From NCBI RefSeq assembly GCF_000008765.1, contig NC_003030.1, positions 3,630,001 to 3,694,000 on the forward strand: a DNA stretch of 64,000 nucleotides, given 5' to 3'. This document shows positions 36,507 to 45,889 of this stretch, piece by piece. Source of the DNA: Clostridium acetobutylicum ATCC 824. Lineage in GTDB: Bacteria; Bacillota; Clostridia; Clostridiales; Clostridiaceae. Below the pieces are notes generated by a model. The model saw only the letters and a program-made list of their open reading frames with translations. It was not told the origin of the DNA and searched no databases. Made by a program: the position numbers and the translations under genes. The stretch's first letter is position 1. Each line of letters begins with the position of its first letter.

Positions 36507-37628
36507 TCAAAGATCTCTTTTAAAATTAAAGTTATCTTCATTATTCGTTATACTATAAATAACTTCATCAACGGCTCCACCAATCCTTAAGCTATCACTA
36601 TCATTAATCCATTGTTCCTTAATAGCTATGTACCTACAAGTGCTTTCTTTGCTTTTTAAATAATTATATATTATATGAACCTCATCTATTTCATTCTTAC
36701 CTACATTAACTATATTATTCAAATCGCCACATAAATGCAGCATAATTTTAAGCTTAATTTTATGCTTTATTTCCTTAACGCTAAAATCGCTAAGTTTGTA
36801 CTTTTCACAAAAGAGCAGTTTGTTATATCTTAATAAAAAGCACTTAATTTCCTCATTGTTTAAAAGCTCTACAAGAACTATATTCTTATTTTCCTCTATG
36901 AAATTAATAATCTTTGCAGTGCTAGTTAAATAATTTATTGACTTTATAAAGTCTCTGTATTTAGCTGCATTTTCAAAATCAAAATTGTTAGAGGCAATAT
37001 TCATTTTCTTTTCCATTTCCCCTACAATAGTAATATCCTTTCCACTAAGCAGCTCAATTATTTTTTCTATTAAGCTAGAATAGTACTCAAAAGAAGGATT
37101 CGCTGTACACATACCAAGGCATAACCCCGTAGAATACTTCAAACAACCTGAAGCCTTTTTTGAACTATTAGTGCACAAAATTTTCATGTGTTCCTTTATA
37201 CCATATAAAGCCTTTTCCACAGTACTTTTACTAGTATATGGACCAAAGTATAAACTTTCACCAACTCTTTCATCATTACTTTTAATTTCAACGCTTGGAT
37301 ATTTCTCATCCAGCTTTATTTTGATATAGCAATAACCTTTAGGACTTTTCATTTGCCTATTATATATTGGTTTTATCCTTTTAATCAATTTACATTCAAG
37401 AAGTAAGGCCTCAAATTCCGTGTCTGTTACTATATAATCAAAATCCTTAAGATTTTTAACTAGTTTCAATACCTTTGAAGAATGTGATTTAGAATTTACA
37501 AAGTACGATTGAACTCTACTCCTTAAGTTCTTAGATTTTCCTACATATATGATGGTATTCAATGAATCTTTCATTAAATACACCCCTGGTGCAGAAGGCA
37601 GTTTTCTTATTTTTTCTTTTATCTCCAA
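36507..37628 (-). CDS. Short UvrC-like GIY-YIG nuclease
   Basis: This 373-residue protein has the N-terminal half of UvrC. It carries the GIY-YIG nuclease (SAPGVYLMKDSLNTIIYVGKS) and a Cys-containing linker (CLKYSTGLCLGMC). A UvrB-binding UVR motif follows (NFDFENAAKYRDFIKS). It stops before the RNase H-like domain and tandem helix-hairpin-helix of full UvrC (about 600 residues). The frame is intact and ends cleanly, so this looks like a genuine short UvrC homolog, functionally comparable to Cho, making a single incision. The start is TTG behind AGGAGG. A full uvrC probably lies elsewhere. Confidence 0.85.
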   Translation of the reverse strand: MEIKEKIRKLPSAPGVYLMKDSLNTIIYVGKSKNLRSRVQSYFVNSKSHSSKVLKLVKNLKDFDYIVTDTEFEALLLECKLIKRIKPIYNRQMKSPKGYCYIKIKLDEKYPSVEIKSNDERVGESLYFGPYTSKSTVEKALYGIKEHMKILCTNSSKKASGCLKYSTGLCLGMCTANPSFEYYSSLIEKIIELLSGKDITIVGEMEKKMNIASNNFDFENAAKYRDFIKSINYLTSTAKIINFIEENKNIVLVELLNNEEIKCFLLRYNKLLFCEKYKLSDFSVKEIKHKIKLKIMLHLCGDLNNIVNVGKNEIDEVHIIYNYLKSKESTCRYIAIKEQWINDSDSLRIGGAVDEVIYSITNNEDNFNFKRDL

Positions 37629-37740
37629 GGTTATGTCCTCCTAAAGACATTTATTGTCTACATTTTATCATACAATTACTTCTCTCTACACAATATAATA
37701 TAGGCATTGGCTCCATAATCCACCTTATTGCCATAATATA

Positions 37741-37778
37741 AAAACAAGAAATCCACTTATAATAAATGGATTTCTTGC
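37741..37778 (-). terminator. Terminator of the dockerin endoglucanase gene
   Basis: CAAGAAATCCA and TGGATTTCTTG arms around an 11-base centre are followed on the minus strand by TTTTTATATT. Confidence 0.85.
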
Positions 37779-37801
37779 TTCATTATTTAACGTGCTATAG
37801 T

Positions 37802-40800
37802 TTAAGCTCCCTTTGCTATTTTCTTCATTAACGCCATAAGATCAGCTCCGCTAACTCTTCCGTCATTATTCATATCTGCACTAGTCTTGTTTATTGTTAC
37901 AGCTTTTCCAGCAAGATAGCTTCTAATTAATGTAATATCAAGAGAATCAACGACTCCATTACCATCTACATCACCTAAAAGAGCTGCACTTGAATCTTTA
38001 TTAACCTCTACGGTTGTTGTAAGTGTTTTTGTAGAATTCCCTACTGTTACTGTTGTCGTAATTGTTGCTGTGCCAACTCCAGTTGCAGTTATTTTTCCAT
38101 CTTGAGACACCTGTGCAATTTTATCATCACTACTCTTATAGCTAACTGTACACGTTGAAAGTCCATTATCTACTATCTTCTGTAAGTCTGTAGGTAATGT
38201 TACCGAAAGAGAAGACGCATTTTTTGTCACACTATCAAAATATACGTTTGCTTCATTAATAGTTGCAGCACTTACCTTTTGTTCTAACTTCTGTGCATAT
38301 ACTTTGTAAACTTTTGTTACTGTTAGGTTAGTCCCTTGGTCTCCGATATAAATAGTCTGGATTCCTGGTAAAACTTGACCATAAGTATCGTAATTTGCAA
38401 GAGCATTTTTATATGCACTTACTATATCTTTAAGAGTATAATACGCTATACTTTGAGTTCCGCTTGATTTAGTTATTGCTGGATTTACTGTTACCCAGTT
38501 TGTACCAGTTAAGTTCCCTTGTAAAATTAATTGAGGTGTTTTATCACTTGTGTACTCTACAGCTATTGCTAAGTTGTTTGAGAAATCATCGTCAACAAAA
38601 TCTAAGCCATAGTTAAATGAAACTGCTTGTCCCCAATTTTTAGATGTTGCTGTACCACTAAACAATGAATTTTCATCATAATTAGAATTATCTTTCGGAT
38701 TATTCCAACCATCTAGCATTGCTTGTACTATTTCTGGATATACGAACTGAAGAGTTTTTCTATTAAAAATACCCATTGAATCAGTTGAGTTAGGAGAAAA
38801 AGCATTATTATCCCACCAACAGCATGGTATTCCGTAACTACTTGCTACCTGTAAATAATATTTTGCAAAATTAACTCTATCTTGTAAATTATTTTTATCT
38901 GTAGCTGCAAACTCACCTACAACAACTGGAATTCCCTTTTTTATGAAGGTCTTATCTAACAATCTAAAAGTTTTATCAATACATGCTTTATCAGCATCAC
39001 CAAAGGTAGAATAGGATCCTTTAGTTGTATCTGTATTCATAGCAAAGTTATATGGTATATATGCATGAATAGATACTGCAACATTAGGATCATTTGGCAC
39101 TACCATAGCTGCAACCTTAGCATAATCAGCTGATGCACAGTAAGTAGGCATCATTACAAGTCTCTTTCCGTTATTTCCACCAGTTGCACGTATTACTGAT
39201 AATGTCTTTGCATTATATTCATTTACAACATTATAATATGATGAATTACCTGTCCAATCGTCGCCCGTTCTTGGCTCATTTATTGTTTCAAAAATTAATT
39301 GGTCGCCATAATCTTTAAAGTGATCTCCAACCTGTTTCCATATAGCGCTTCCTTCATTAATAACGCTGTCCTTGTTTTCTGCATTCATTTCACCTTGTAT
39401 TTTATTGTGGTGAATATTTATAATTGCATACATACCATTAGCAAGCGCATAATTTACAACTGTTTCAACACGTGACATATAAGCTGGATCAATAGTATAG
39501 TTAGAATCAGTATAGTGCTCATCCCATCTTACAGGAATACGAACTGTATTAAATCCAGCTTTCTTCATCTGATCAATCATTTTCCTTGTTGTTGCTGGAT
39601 TTCCCCAGCCAGTTTCTCCACCGGCAGATTCTAAACTATTTCCTAAATCCCAACCAACCTTCATATCTTTTACTAAATCCATAGAAGAAAGACCTCTCAT
39701 TGTTGTTGGGTAATGATAATCTGATGGAAATTCTGGTGTTGGTGGTGCAGCTTTAGTATACTGATAATCTGATAAAGTAATATCAGCTGTAACACCTGTA
39801 ATCTTGTGCAAATAATTGGCTTTCTCTGTTGCATCCTTTGGTAAATAGTCGTTTAACAAAACTTGAGTAGTATTTCCTGTAAGTCCCCAAGAAGATTTTG
39901 TTGCAGTATACGCTTCTGAATAATCCTTATCTAAGTTAATTACAAGATCATCATAACCATCTGCTTTAACTGTAACCGTACCAACATGGAATTTTAATGT
40001 ACTTGAATCCCCCTCTGCAAGGTTTCCGTCCGAAATGTTTATACCAAAGTTGGCAGTAGAATTTGACTTTGCAAATGCATTCTTAGTAGAATCAACACCT
40101 TTTAGATTTGTTACATCTTGATATACTAAAGTAGCCGTATCCCCTATATCCATCCATGTCCAATCATCAGTGTTTTGTGTAAAGGCACTAGCATAAATTT
40201 TTGTTAATTGCCCTTTTGTTGTATATATTGATTGTCCTCCTGTTGCTGGTGCTGGTGTTGCTTTAGTATATTGGTAATCCGATAAAGTGATATCAGCTTT
40301 AACACTTGTAATCTTTTGAAGATAAGTTGCTTTTGCTGAAGTGTCTTTTGGCAAATAATCATTTAGTAAAATTTGAGTAGTATTTCCTGTAAGCCCCCAG
40401 GAAGATTTTGTTGCAGTATACGCTTCTGAATAATCTTTATCTAAATTAATTACAAGATCATCATAGCCATTTGCTTTAACTGTGACCGTACCAACATGAA
40501 ATTTTAATGTACTTGAATCCCCCTCTGCAAGGTTTCCGTCCGAAATGTTTATACCAAAGTTGGCAGTAGAATTTGACTTTGCAAATGCACTATTAGCATC
40601 TACCGCATTGAAATTTGTCACATCCTGATACACTAGACTAGCAGTATCCCCCATACTCATCCAAGTCCAGTCATCAGTATTTTGTGTAAAAGCACTGGCA
40701 TAAATCTTTGTCGTTTCGCCTTTCGTTGTGTAAATAGATTGTGCGTCGGCATGTACTTTAAGAGAAGTATTTCCAACAGCACAAGTGAATAACATAGCTA

Positions 40801-40840
40801 AACCAGTTACTAACGATGTTATTCGTTTTTTGTTCCTCAT
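37802..40840 (-). CDS. Secreted cellulosomal endoglucanase: duplicated N-terminal modules, GH5, Big2-like, dockerin I
   Basis: This 1012-residue protein has a signal peptide (residues 1 to about 32). Two nearly identical modules of about 160 residues follow (34-193 and 203-363), beta-rich and probably carbohydrate binding. A GH5 catalytic domain spans about 380-712: N521-E522-P523 holds the acid/base and G642-E643-F644 the nucleophile, with WDLGNSLE at its start. Then come a second carbohydrate-binding-like module (about 725-850), a Big2-like domain (about 858-948) and a C-terminal type I dockerin (954-1012) with two calcium-binding repeats (DVDGNGVVDSLD, DMNNDGRVSGAD). The dockerin targets it to a scaffoldin. 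It probably cleaves beta-1,4-glucan in cellulose or related polymers. Confidence 0.94.
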   Translation of the reverse strand: MRNKKRITSLVTGLAMLFTCAVGNTSLKVHADAQSIYTTKGETTKIYASAFTQNTDDWTWMSMGDTASLVYQDVTNFNAVDANSAFAKSNSTANFGINISDGNLAEGDSSTLKFHVGTVTVKANGYDDLVINLDKDYSEAYTATKSSWGLTGNTTQILLNDYLPKDTSAKATYLQKITSVKADITLSDYQYTKATPAPATGGQSIYTTKGQLTKIYASAFTQNTDDWTWMDIGDTATLVYQDVTNLKGVDSTKNAFAKSNSTANFGINISDGNLAEGDSSTLKFHVGTVTVKADGYDDLVINLDKDYSEAYTATKSSWGLTGNTTQVLLNDYLPKDATEKANYLHKITGVTADITLSDYQYTKAAPPTPEFPSDYHYPTTMRGLSSMDLVKDMKVGWDLGNSLESAGGETGWGNPATTRKMIDQMKKAGFNTVRIPVRWDEHYTDSNYTIDPAYMSRVETVVNYALANGMYAIINIHHNKIQGEMNAENKDSVINEGSAIWKQVGDHFKDYGDQLIFETINEPRTGDDWTGNSSYYNVVNEYNAKTLSVIRATGGNNGKRLVMMPTYCASADYAKVAAMVVPNDPNVAVSIHAYIPYNFAMNTDTTKGSYSTFGDADKACIDKTFRLLDKTFIKKGIPVVVGEFAATDKNNLQDRVNFAKYYLQVASSYGIPCCWWDNNAFSPNSTDSMGIFNRKTLQFVYPEIVQAMLDGWNNPKDNSNYDENSLFSGTATSKNWGQAVSFNYGLDFVDDDFSNNLAIAVEYTSDKTPQLILQGNLTGTNWVTVNPAITKSSGTQSIAYYTLKDIVSAYKNALANYDTYGQVLPGIQTIYIGDQGTNLTVTKVYKVYAQKLEQKVSAATINEANVYFDSVTKNASSLSVTLPTDLQKIVDNGLSTCTVSYKSSDDKIAQVSQDGKITATGVGTATITTTVTVGNSTKTLTTTVEVNKDSSAALLGDVDGNGVVDSLDITLIRSYLAGKAVTINKTSADMNNDGRVSGADLMALMKKIAKGA
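39752..40741 (-). repeat. Tandem duplication encoding the endoglucanase N-terminal modules
   Basis: Unit 1 is 40262-40741 and unit 2 is 39752-40234. They share long stretches of near-identical DNA, for instance around 40000-40080 and 40490-40590, separated by a short Thr/Pro/Ala linker. Similarity at the DNA level, not only in protein, points to a recent or gene-converted duplication. Confidence 0.85.
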
Positions 40841-41054
40841 CTCAAATCATTCCCTTCATATATCTTATAGAAATTATGTAAAAACATATGCATAATTATG
40901 CCTATGTACTTACCAAAATATTTAATGTAAAGATATTTATTTACGCCATAGTTATGTATTATTTTACCACTATACCCTTTCAGTGTAAACTTCTTGATTA
41001 TATACATAATTTCTATTAATTCTTGTTGTATCTTACAACCTTCTATTTATTAAG

Positions 41055-41080
41055 ATAAACGCTAAAAAGCTAACGTTTAT
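41055..41080. promoter_or_regulatory. Inverted repeat in the endoglucanase-guaC gap
   Basis: ATAAACG and CGTTTAT flank CTAAAAAGCTAA in the 432-base gap between divergent genes. It could be an operator. Apart from this and AT-rich promoter-like sequence, I see nothing in 40841-41272. Confidence 0.3.
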
Positions 41081-41272
41081 AAATATTTCTAGTAATTACT
41101 TTATACTTTTTTAAGTAAGGCTGTATACTTTAACATTTTAGTAAGTTATTATTATTACATACTTCTTTTCTACATCATTCACTATTAATCTCACTAAAAT
41201 TTTGCATAATATAAATAAATTTTCAAACACTATTATAAGCTATCCTTAAAATTTATATATAGAGGTGTACCT

Positions 41273-42256
41273 ATGGAAAGTGTATTTGATTACGAAGATA
41301 TTCAACTGATTCCCGCAAAATGCATTGTACGTAGTCGATCAGAATGCGATACAAGTGTAATATTGGGAGAGCATAGCTTTAGACTGCCTGTTGTACCTGC
41401 AAATATGCAAACTATTATAGATGAAAATATAGCACTCTTTCTTGCACAAAACGGCTACTTCTACATTATGCATCGTTTTGAACCAGAGAAACGTTTATCC
41501 TTCATAAAGAACATGAAATCAAAAGGGCTCTTTGCATCTATTAGCGTAGGCGTTAAAAGGGAAGAGTATGATTTTATAAAACAATTGGCACAGGAAAATC
41601 TTTCCCCAGAATATATCACTATTGATATCGCGCACGGCCATTCCAACACAGTAATAGAAATGATACAGCACATAAAAAAATATTTACCTAAAAGCTTTGT
41701 CATCGCAGGAAATGTTGGAACTCCAGAAGCCGTAAGGGAACTTGAGCATGCTGGTGCTGATGCTACAAAAGTTGGTATTGGACCGGGAAAGGTGTGTATA
41801 ACTAAAATAAAAACCGGTTTTGGAACTGGCGGTTGGCAATTAGCTGCATTACGTTGGTGTTCAAAGGCTGCAAGTAAACCTATTATTGCCGATGGAGGTA
41901 TTCGAACTCCTGGAGATATAGCTAAATCAATTAGATTCGGAGCCACCATGGTTATGATTGGTTCGTTATTTGCAGGACACGAAGAGTCTCCAGGAGAAAC
42001 AATTGAAAAGGACGGAAAGCTGTACAAGGAATATTTTGGTTCAGCCTCAGAATTTCAAAAAGGAGAGAAAAGAAATGTAGAAGGCAAAAAAATGTTTGTT
42101 GAATACAAAGGTCCACTAAAAGATACTTTGATAGAAATGGAGCAGGATCTTCAATCTTCTATTTCCTATGCCGGTGGAAAAAGTTTAGACGCAATTCGTA
42201 CTGTAGATTACGTAATTGTAAAAAATTCAATCTTTAATGGTGACAGAATTTACTAA
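41273..42256 (+). CDS. guaC: GMP reductase
   Basis: This 327-residue TIM-barrel enzyme of the IMPDH/GMPR family converts GMP to IMP with NADPH, for purine salvage. There are no CBS domains, and the length matches GMPR rather than IMP dehydrogenase (about 485). The catalytic cysteine loop [17 protein letters not shown], phosphate-binding [16 protein letters not shown] and [14 protein letters not shown] are all present. The N-terminus [12 protein letters not shown] is typical of the Firmicute GuaC group. No purine riboswitch is visible upstream. Confidence 0.93.
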   Translation: MESVFDYEDIQLIPAKCIVRSRSECDTSVILGEHSFRLPVVPANMQTIIDENIALFLAQNGYFYIMHRFEPEKRLSFIKNMKSKGLFASISVGVKREEYDFIKQLAQENLSPEYITIDIAHGHSNTVIEMIQHIKKYLPKSFVIAGNVGTPEAVRELEHAGADATKVGIGPGKVCITKIKTGFGTGGWQLAALRWCSKAASKPIIADGGIRTPGDIAKSIRFGATMVMIGSLFAGHEESPGETIEKDGKLYKEYFGSASEFQKGEKRNVEGKKMFVEYKGPLKDTLIEMEQDLQSSISYAGGKSLDAIRTVDYVIVKNSIFNGDRIY

Positions 42257-42267
42257 CTATCTCTAAG

Positions 42268-42302
42268 GAGGCTTCCTATAACACGGAAGCCTCTCTTATT
42301 AT
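42268..42302. terminator. Terminator between guaC and the XRE regulator
   Basis: GAGGCTTCC / GGAAGCCTC perfect 9-bp stem with an 8-base loop, followed by TCTTATTATTA; it lies between two convergent genes. Confidence 0.75.
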
Positions 42303-42332
42303 TATAAAACCTCTTTAGTATTGTATATAAGT

Positions 42333-43370
42333 CTATTTTAAAAGCGACTTTACCCTAGGATCATCTTTCACAAAATCTAGAGCTTTATCTTTTATGATTG
42401 ACATTCTTACAATTTTTTTATACCTATCTTTATCCAAACTATTAGTCACTTCTATTTTTCTATGTTTATATAGTTTTGATCTCATAAAATTATTCATGCT
42501 GTCTGCATTATCTATCATATTTCTGATAAGCTCTACAGCTTTTTCTTCATCCCTTTTTTCCTTTATTAAAGATAATTCTAATGTATATTTGCTGTATTCC
42601 CCCAAATCAAACACCTCAACCAGCTTCTTAGCTCTTTGTGTATATTCTTCCGCTTCACTAAATTTATTTTCTTTTAATAACATTCTTATTATTAAAACCA
42701 TCGCTCCCAATGATTCCTGAGCATTGTACAGCAGTACTTCTTCACAAGCACCATAGGCTTTATCGAATTCACCACTGCTTTCAAGTAGAAGTAACTGCTG
42801 AATTTTTTTATCACTCCCTAGTTCCATATCAGGAACTTTATCTAGTATTTCCTTTGCTTTTTTATATTCTTTTTTATCTCGGTATACTGCCGATAAAAAT
42901 ATTTTAGCCATATCTGCTGTCTTTTCATTTCTACTTGCTGCCACAATTTCAGCCCAAGCAATAATTTTGTCCTCGTATATATCTTTTTTCTCAACCTTAG
43001 CTGTAACTAAAAACAGCCTTAATATTGATGATATTCTCAATATCAGCTCATCGCAGCTCGAATATTGCTTTATTAAATCACTGCCTTTTTCAAAAGCCTT
43101 TTGATATCCTTCTTTTTCTACTATCTCACCAACGCTTCTTCCTAGTTTATTTACTTCCTTTTCTGTTAATTCCTCATTGAATGCCAGCAAAGTATTAACA
43201 TCTATTTTTAAAATACGTGCAAGAGGTGCTAGCAGTGTTATATCTGGATATGTTATTCCATTCTCCCATTTGTTCACTGCTGGTGTACTTATATTTAAAT
43301 AATTGGCAACCTGCTCTTGAGTAAGATTTTCCTTTTTTCTATGACTTCTAATAATCTCACTTATTCCCAT
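42333..43370 (-). CDS. XRE-family regulator with TPR-like sensor domain
   Basis: This 345-residue protein has an N-terminal Cro/CI-type helix-turn-helix (IIRSHRKKENLTQEQVANYL, then STPAVNKWENG). Helical repeats with TPR character follow from about 90 to 330. The layout matches the RNPP/Rgg-like group and other clostridial HTH-TPR regulators that bind short peptides. No candidate signal-peptide gene is adjacent, so peptide sensing is only a possibility. AGGAGT precedes the ATG. Confidence 0.85.
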   Translation of the reverse strand: MGISEIIRSHRKKENLTQEQVANYLNISTPAVNKWENGITYPDITLLAPLARILKIDVNTLLAFNEELTEKEVNKLGRSVGEIVEKEGYQKAFEKGSDLIKQYSSCDELILRISSILRLFLVTAKVEKKDIYEDKIIAWAEIVAASRNEKTADMAKIFLSAVYRDKKEYKKAKEILDKVPDMELGSDKKIQQLLLLESSGEFDKAYGACEEVLLYNAQESLGAMVLIIRMLLKENKFSEAEEYTQRAKKLVEVFDLGEYSKYTLELSLIKEKRDEEKAVELIRNMIDNADSMNNFMRSKLYKHRKIEVTNSLDKDRYKKIVRMSIIKDKALDFVKDDPRVKSLLK

Positions 43371-43666
43371 AAAATTAACTCCTCCATCTATTTACAGTCT
43401 CCGTTAATTAAAATCATATCAAAGCTTCACAATTTAAACAATTGAACCATTTTCATTTTTTATTCATCAAACTTAACCGTTAGTTAATTTTTATTATCCT
43501 CCAAAAATATCTTAAAATTTACTTATTAACTTTAAGATACTATACAAACATTTAATATAGTGTCCCAAATTATAATTGTTTAGTTTATAATAATATTATT
43601 AAAAAAACTTACTAGTCTATAACTTAGATTATCTATAACTCATATATTACTATTTAGGAGGTTATT

Positions 43667-44284
43667 ATGAACGAACCAATAACTAAAAACAAAATTATTA
43701 ACACATCTTGGGAACTGCTTAGACAAGAAGGTATCTCAGGTTTCTCAATGAGAAAATTAGCTAAAGGTGTTCAATTGACTGTATCTTCTTTGTATTATCA
43801 TTTTGAAAGCAAAGAAGCTTTATTTAGTGAAATGATAAATCAAGCTAGTGGAAGAATTGCTTATCCTATAGATGAAAAAGAGTGGGATATGCGTCTAAAG
43901 AAATACGCAGAAAATATTTTAAGTATTTTAAATGAGTATGACCAGTTAGCCCAACTATTGATGATGTATCCACCTATGAGCTCTAATTACTGCAAGCTAT
44001 TAGATAACTTATTAAAAATCGTAGAGGGGCTAAGCTTAAGTGAAGAAAGTAAATTGTATGCCATTAACAGCTACCTAAATTATATCCTTACTTTTAAACT
44101 AGATAGTGATAACTTTTCTCATAACGCACAAGTAAACTCAGATGGTTTTTCTGAAAGTAACACACCCTATTTATATAAATTCAAAAGAGATGGTCTTTTT
44201 AGCAAACTTGGGAGCCATGAGATGTTCCAATTTGGAATAAATATTTTCATTGGTGGAATTAAGGCATTAGAAAAAAATCTTTAA
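43667..44284 (+). CDS. TetR-family repressor
   Basis: This 205-residue regulator has a TetR N-terminal helix-turn-helix (GISGFSMRKLAKGVQLTVSSLYYHFESKEAL) and a helical ligand domain resembling the TetR_C class. The MFS exporter gene follows 81 bases downstream on the same strand with its own palindromic site, so the protein is likely its repressor. AGGAGG precedes the ATG. Confidence 0.9.
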   Translation: MNEPITKNKIINTSWELLRQEGISGFSMRKLAKGVQLTVSSLYYHFESKEALFSEMINQASGRIAYPIDEKEWDMRLKKYAENILSILNEYDQLAQLLMMYPPMSSNYCKLLDNLLKIVEGLSLSEESKLYAINSYLNYILTFKLDSDNFSHNAQVNSDGFSESNTPYLYKFKRDGLFSKLGSHEMFQFGINIFIGGIKALEKNL

Positions 44285-44309
44285 AAAAGAGATTTTTTTC
44301 TTTACACAC

Positions 44310-44352
44310 TTATCGAACAGTGTTATTATAATTGCAGAACGATGTTCGATAA
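44310..44352 (+). promoter_or_regulatory. Inverted-repeat operator and -10 element before the DHA2 exporter
   Basis: TTATCGAACA (44310-44319) and TGTTCGATAA (44343-44352) are perfect inverted repeats 23 bases apart. A TATAAT (44327-44332) lies between them, and the right arm touches the ribosome binding site. This is consistent with a looping or cooperative TetR-type operator; the -35 is weak. Confidence 0.65.
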
Positions 44353-44365
44353 GGAGGTTACAATA

Positions 44366-45775
44366 ATGAAAACAAAAAATTATTTTGATTTAAAAAAAGT
44401 TTTACCTGCGGTTTTAACCATTGCAGTTGGTATGTTGCTTGTCATGATGGATACAACAATTATGAATGTAGCTTTACCTCATATTCAATCAACTTTCAAT
44501 ACTAATCTCGCTACCTCTCAGTGGGCAATAACAGCCTATACTTTAGCAATGGCCGCTGTAATTCCTTATTCAGGTTGGCTAGCTGATCGTTTTTCTGCTA
44601 AAAAAATATTTGGTATTGCTATCTTATTTTTTACTATAGCATCACTTTTAGTATCAATTTCAACAAACATTGAACAAGTAATTTTTTATAGAATTTTACA
44701 AGGTTTATCAGGCGGAATAGTAGGTCCTATTGGTATAGCAATATCCTTTAAAATTATTCCTATTGAAAAACGCGGAAGTATGATGGGGCTTTTAGGATTA
44801 CCCATGCTCCTAGCTCCAACCATTGGACCTGCATTATCTGGATTCTTAATCAAATATTATAATTGGCATACAATCTTTTTAATTAATATTCCAATTGGAC
44901 TTTTATCTTTAATACTTGTTTTCTTGTTTTTACCTAACTTTAAAAGCAAACACAATACCAAAATTGATTTAAGAGGTGCATTTTTGTCCCCGTTAGCTTT
45001 TCCACTGCTAATCTACGGGGTTCACGTTGGTTCTGATAAGGGCTGGCAATCTCCTATATCTATTATATCTATAGCCTTAGGTTTTCTCATGTTGCTTACT
45101 TTTATATTTCTAGAAACCAAAACCCAAACTCCATTGCTTGAAGTTAAAGTTTTTAAAATATCCGAATTTCGTAAAGGCATTATCCTTATGTGGCTTAACC
45201 AAATTGCAGTTTTTGGATCAATGTTACTAATTCCTTTATATTTACAGAATATACGTAACTATTCTTCGCTTGAAGCTGGCTTAATGATGGTTCCTCAAGC
45301 AATCGCAAGTTTTATTGGTATGACAGTTGGCGGGAGATTATTTGACAAGTACGGTACAAAGTCCGCAGCTATTCCAGGCTTTCTACTAACGGGCTTTAGT
45401 TTAATATTATTAGCTCAAATTACAAACACTACTGCACTAGCCTATTTGATAATCTGCATTATTCTTTTAGGCTTAGGACAAGGGCTAGTAAATATGCAAG
45501 TTAATAATCACGCTCTGCAATCTGTACCCTTAAATTTAATCAACCGAGTTACCCCAATGACAAATGAATTACTACAAGTTATTAATTCACTTTCAATTGC
45601 CTTCATCACAGCATTTTTATCTAACCAAATTAAAACAGCTTTTAGAAAACATTCTTTAGCCGTATCAGGGAATATTGCTTTTCATAACACCTTTATACTG
45701 TTAACAATATTTATAGCTATCGGTTTAGGTTTAACTTTCTTCTTAAAAAACAAAAAATCCAAAGAAGCTAGTTAG
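44366..45775 (+). CDS. MFS drug exporter, DHA2 (EmrB/QacA) family
   Basis: This 469-residue, 14-helix proton-coupled exporter has the DHA2 signatures: MMDTTIMNVALPHI in helix 1, the motif A loop GWLADRFSAKKIF, and LGLPMLLAPTIGPALSGFLI in helix 5. It likely expels hydrophobic or cationic drugs. The frame opens at 44342, but AAGGAGG at 44351-44357 serves ATG 44366. It is probably repressed by the upstream TetR protein. Confidence 0.93.
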   Translation: MKTKNYFDLKKVLPAVLTIAVGMLLVMMDTTIMNVALPHIQSTFNTNLATSQWAITAYTLAMAAVIPYSGWLADRFSAKKIFGIAILFFTIASLLVSISTNIEQVIFYRILQGLSGGIVGPIGIAISFKIIPIEKRGSMMGLLGLPMLLAPTIGPALSGFLIKYYNWHTIFLINIPIGLLSLILVFLFLPNFKSKHNTKIDLRGAFLSPLAFPLLIYGVHVGSDKGWQSPISIISIALGFLMLLTFIFLETKTQTPLLEVKVFKISEFRKGIILMWLNQIAVFGSMLLIPLYLQNIRNYSSLEAGLMMVPQAIASFIGMTVGGRLFDKYGTKSAAIPGFLLTGFSLILLAQITNTTALAYLIICIILLGLGQGLVNMQVNNHALQSVPLNLINRVTPMTNELLQVINSLSIAFITAFLSNQIKTAFRKHSLAVSGNIAFHNTFILLTIFIAIGLGLTFFLKNKKSKEAS

Positions 45776-45805
45776 CCTATGTTATTAATTTCATTCATAT
45801 TTAAA

Positions 45806-45850
45806 GGGCTGTTGCAAAACTATTTTTTTAGTTTTGCAACAGCCCCGTCT
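45806..45850. terminator. Strong bidirectional terminator
   Basis: A 17-bp perfect stem (GGGCTGTTGCAAAACTA and its complement) around a T-rich loop, between two convergent genes. Confidence 0.85.
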
Positions 45851-45889
45851 TTATAACTTTTCAAATAATTGCATCTACAGATTTTATAG

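Noticed and set aside
37802-40840. Repeat units in the endoglucanase as an assembly artefact
   Set aside because: The two copies differ at scattered positions and in their ends and linkers, and the frame stays open, which fits a real duplication.
40841-41272. Purine riboswitch before guaC
   Set aside because: The conserved purine-aptamer core segments are not present in this leader; only AT-rich sequence and a small inverted repeat are seen.
45806-45845. GGGCTGTTGCAAAAC hairpin as an insertion-sequence end
   Set aside because: The sequence resembles terminal repeats of some IS6-like elements. However, both arms form one tight hairpin with a 6-base loop between convergent genes and no transposase is near; it is a terminator.
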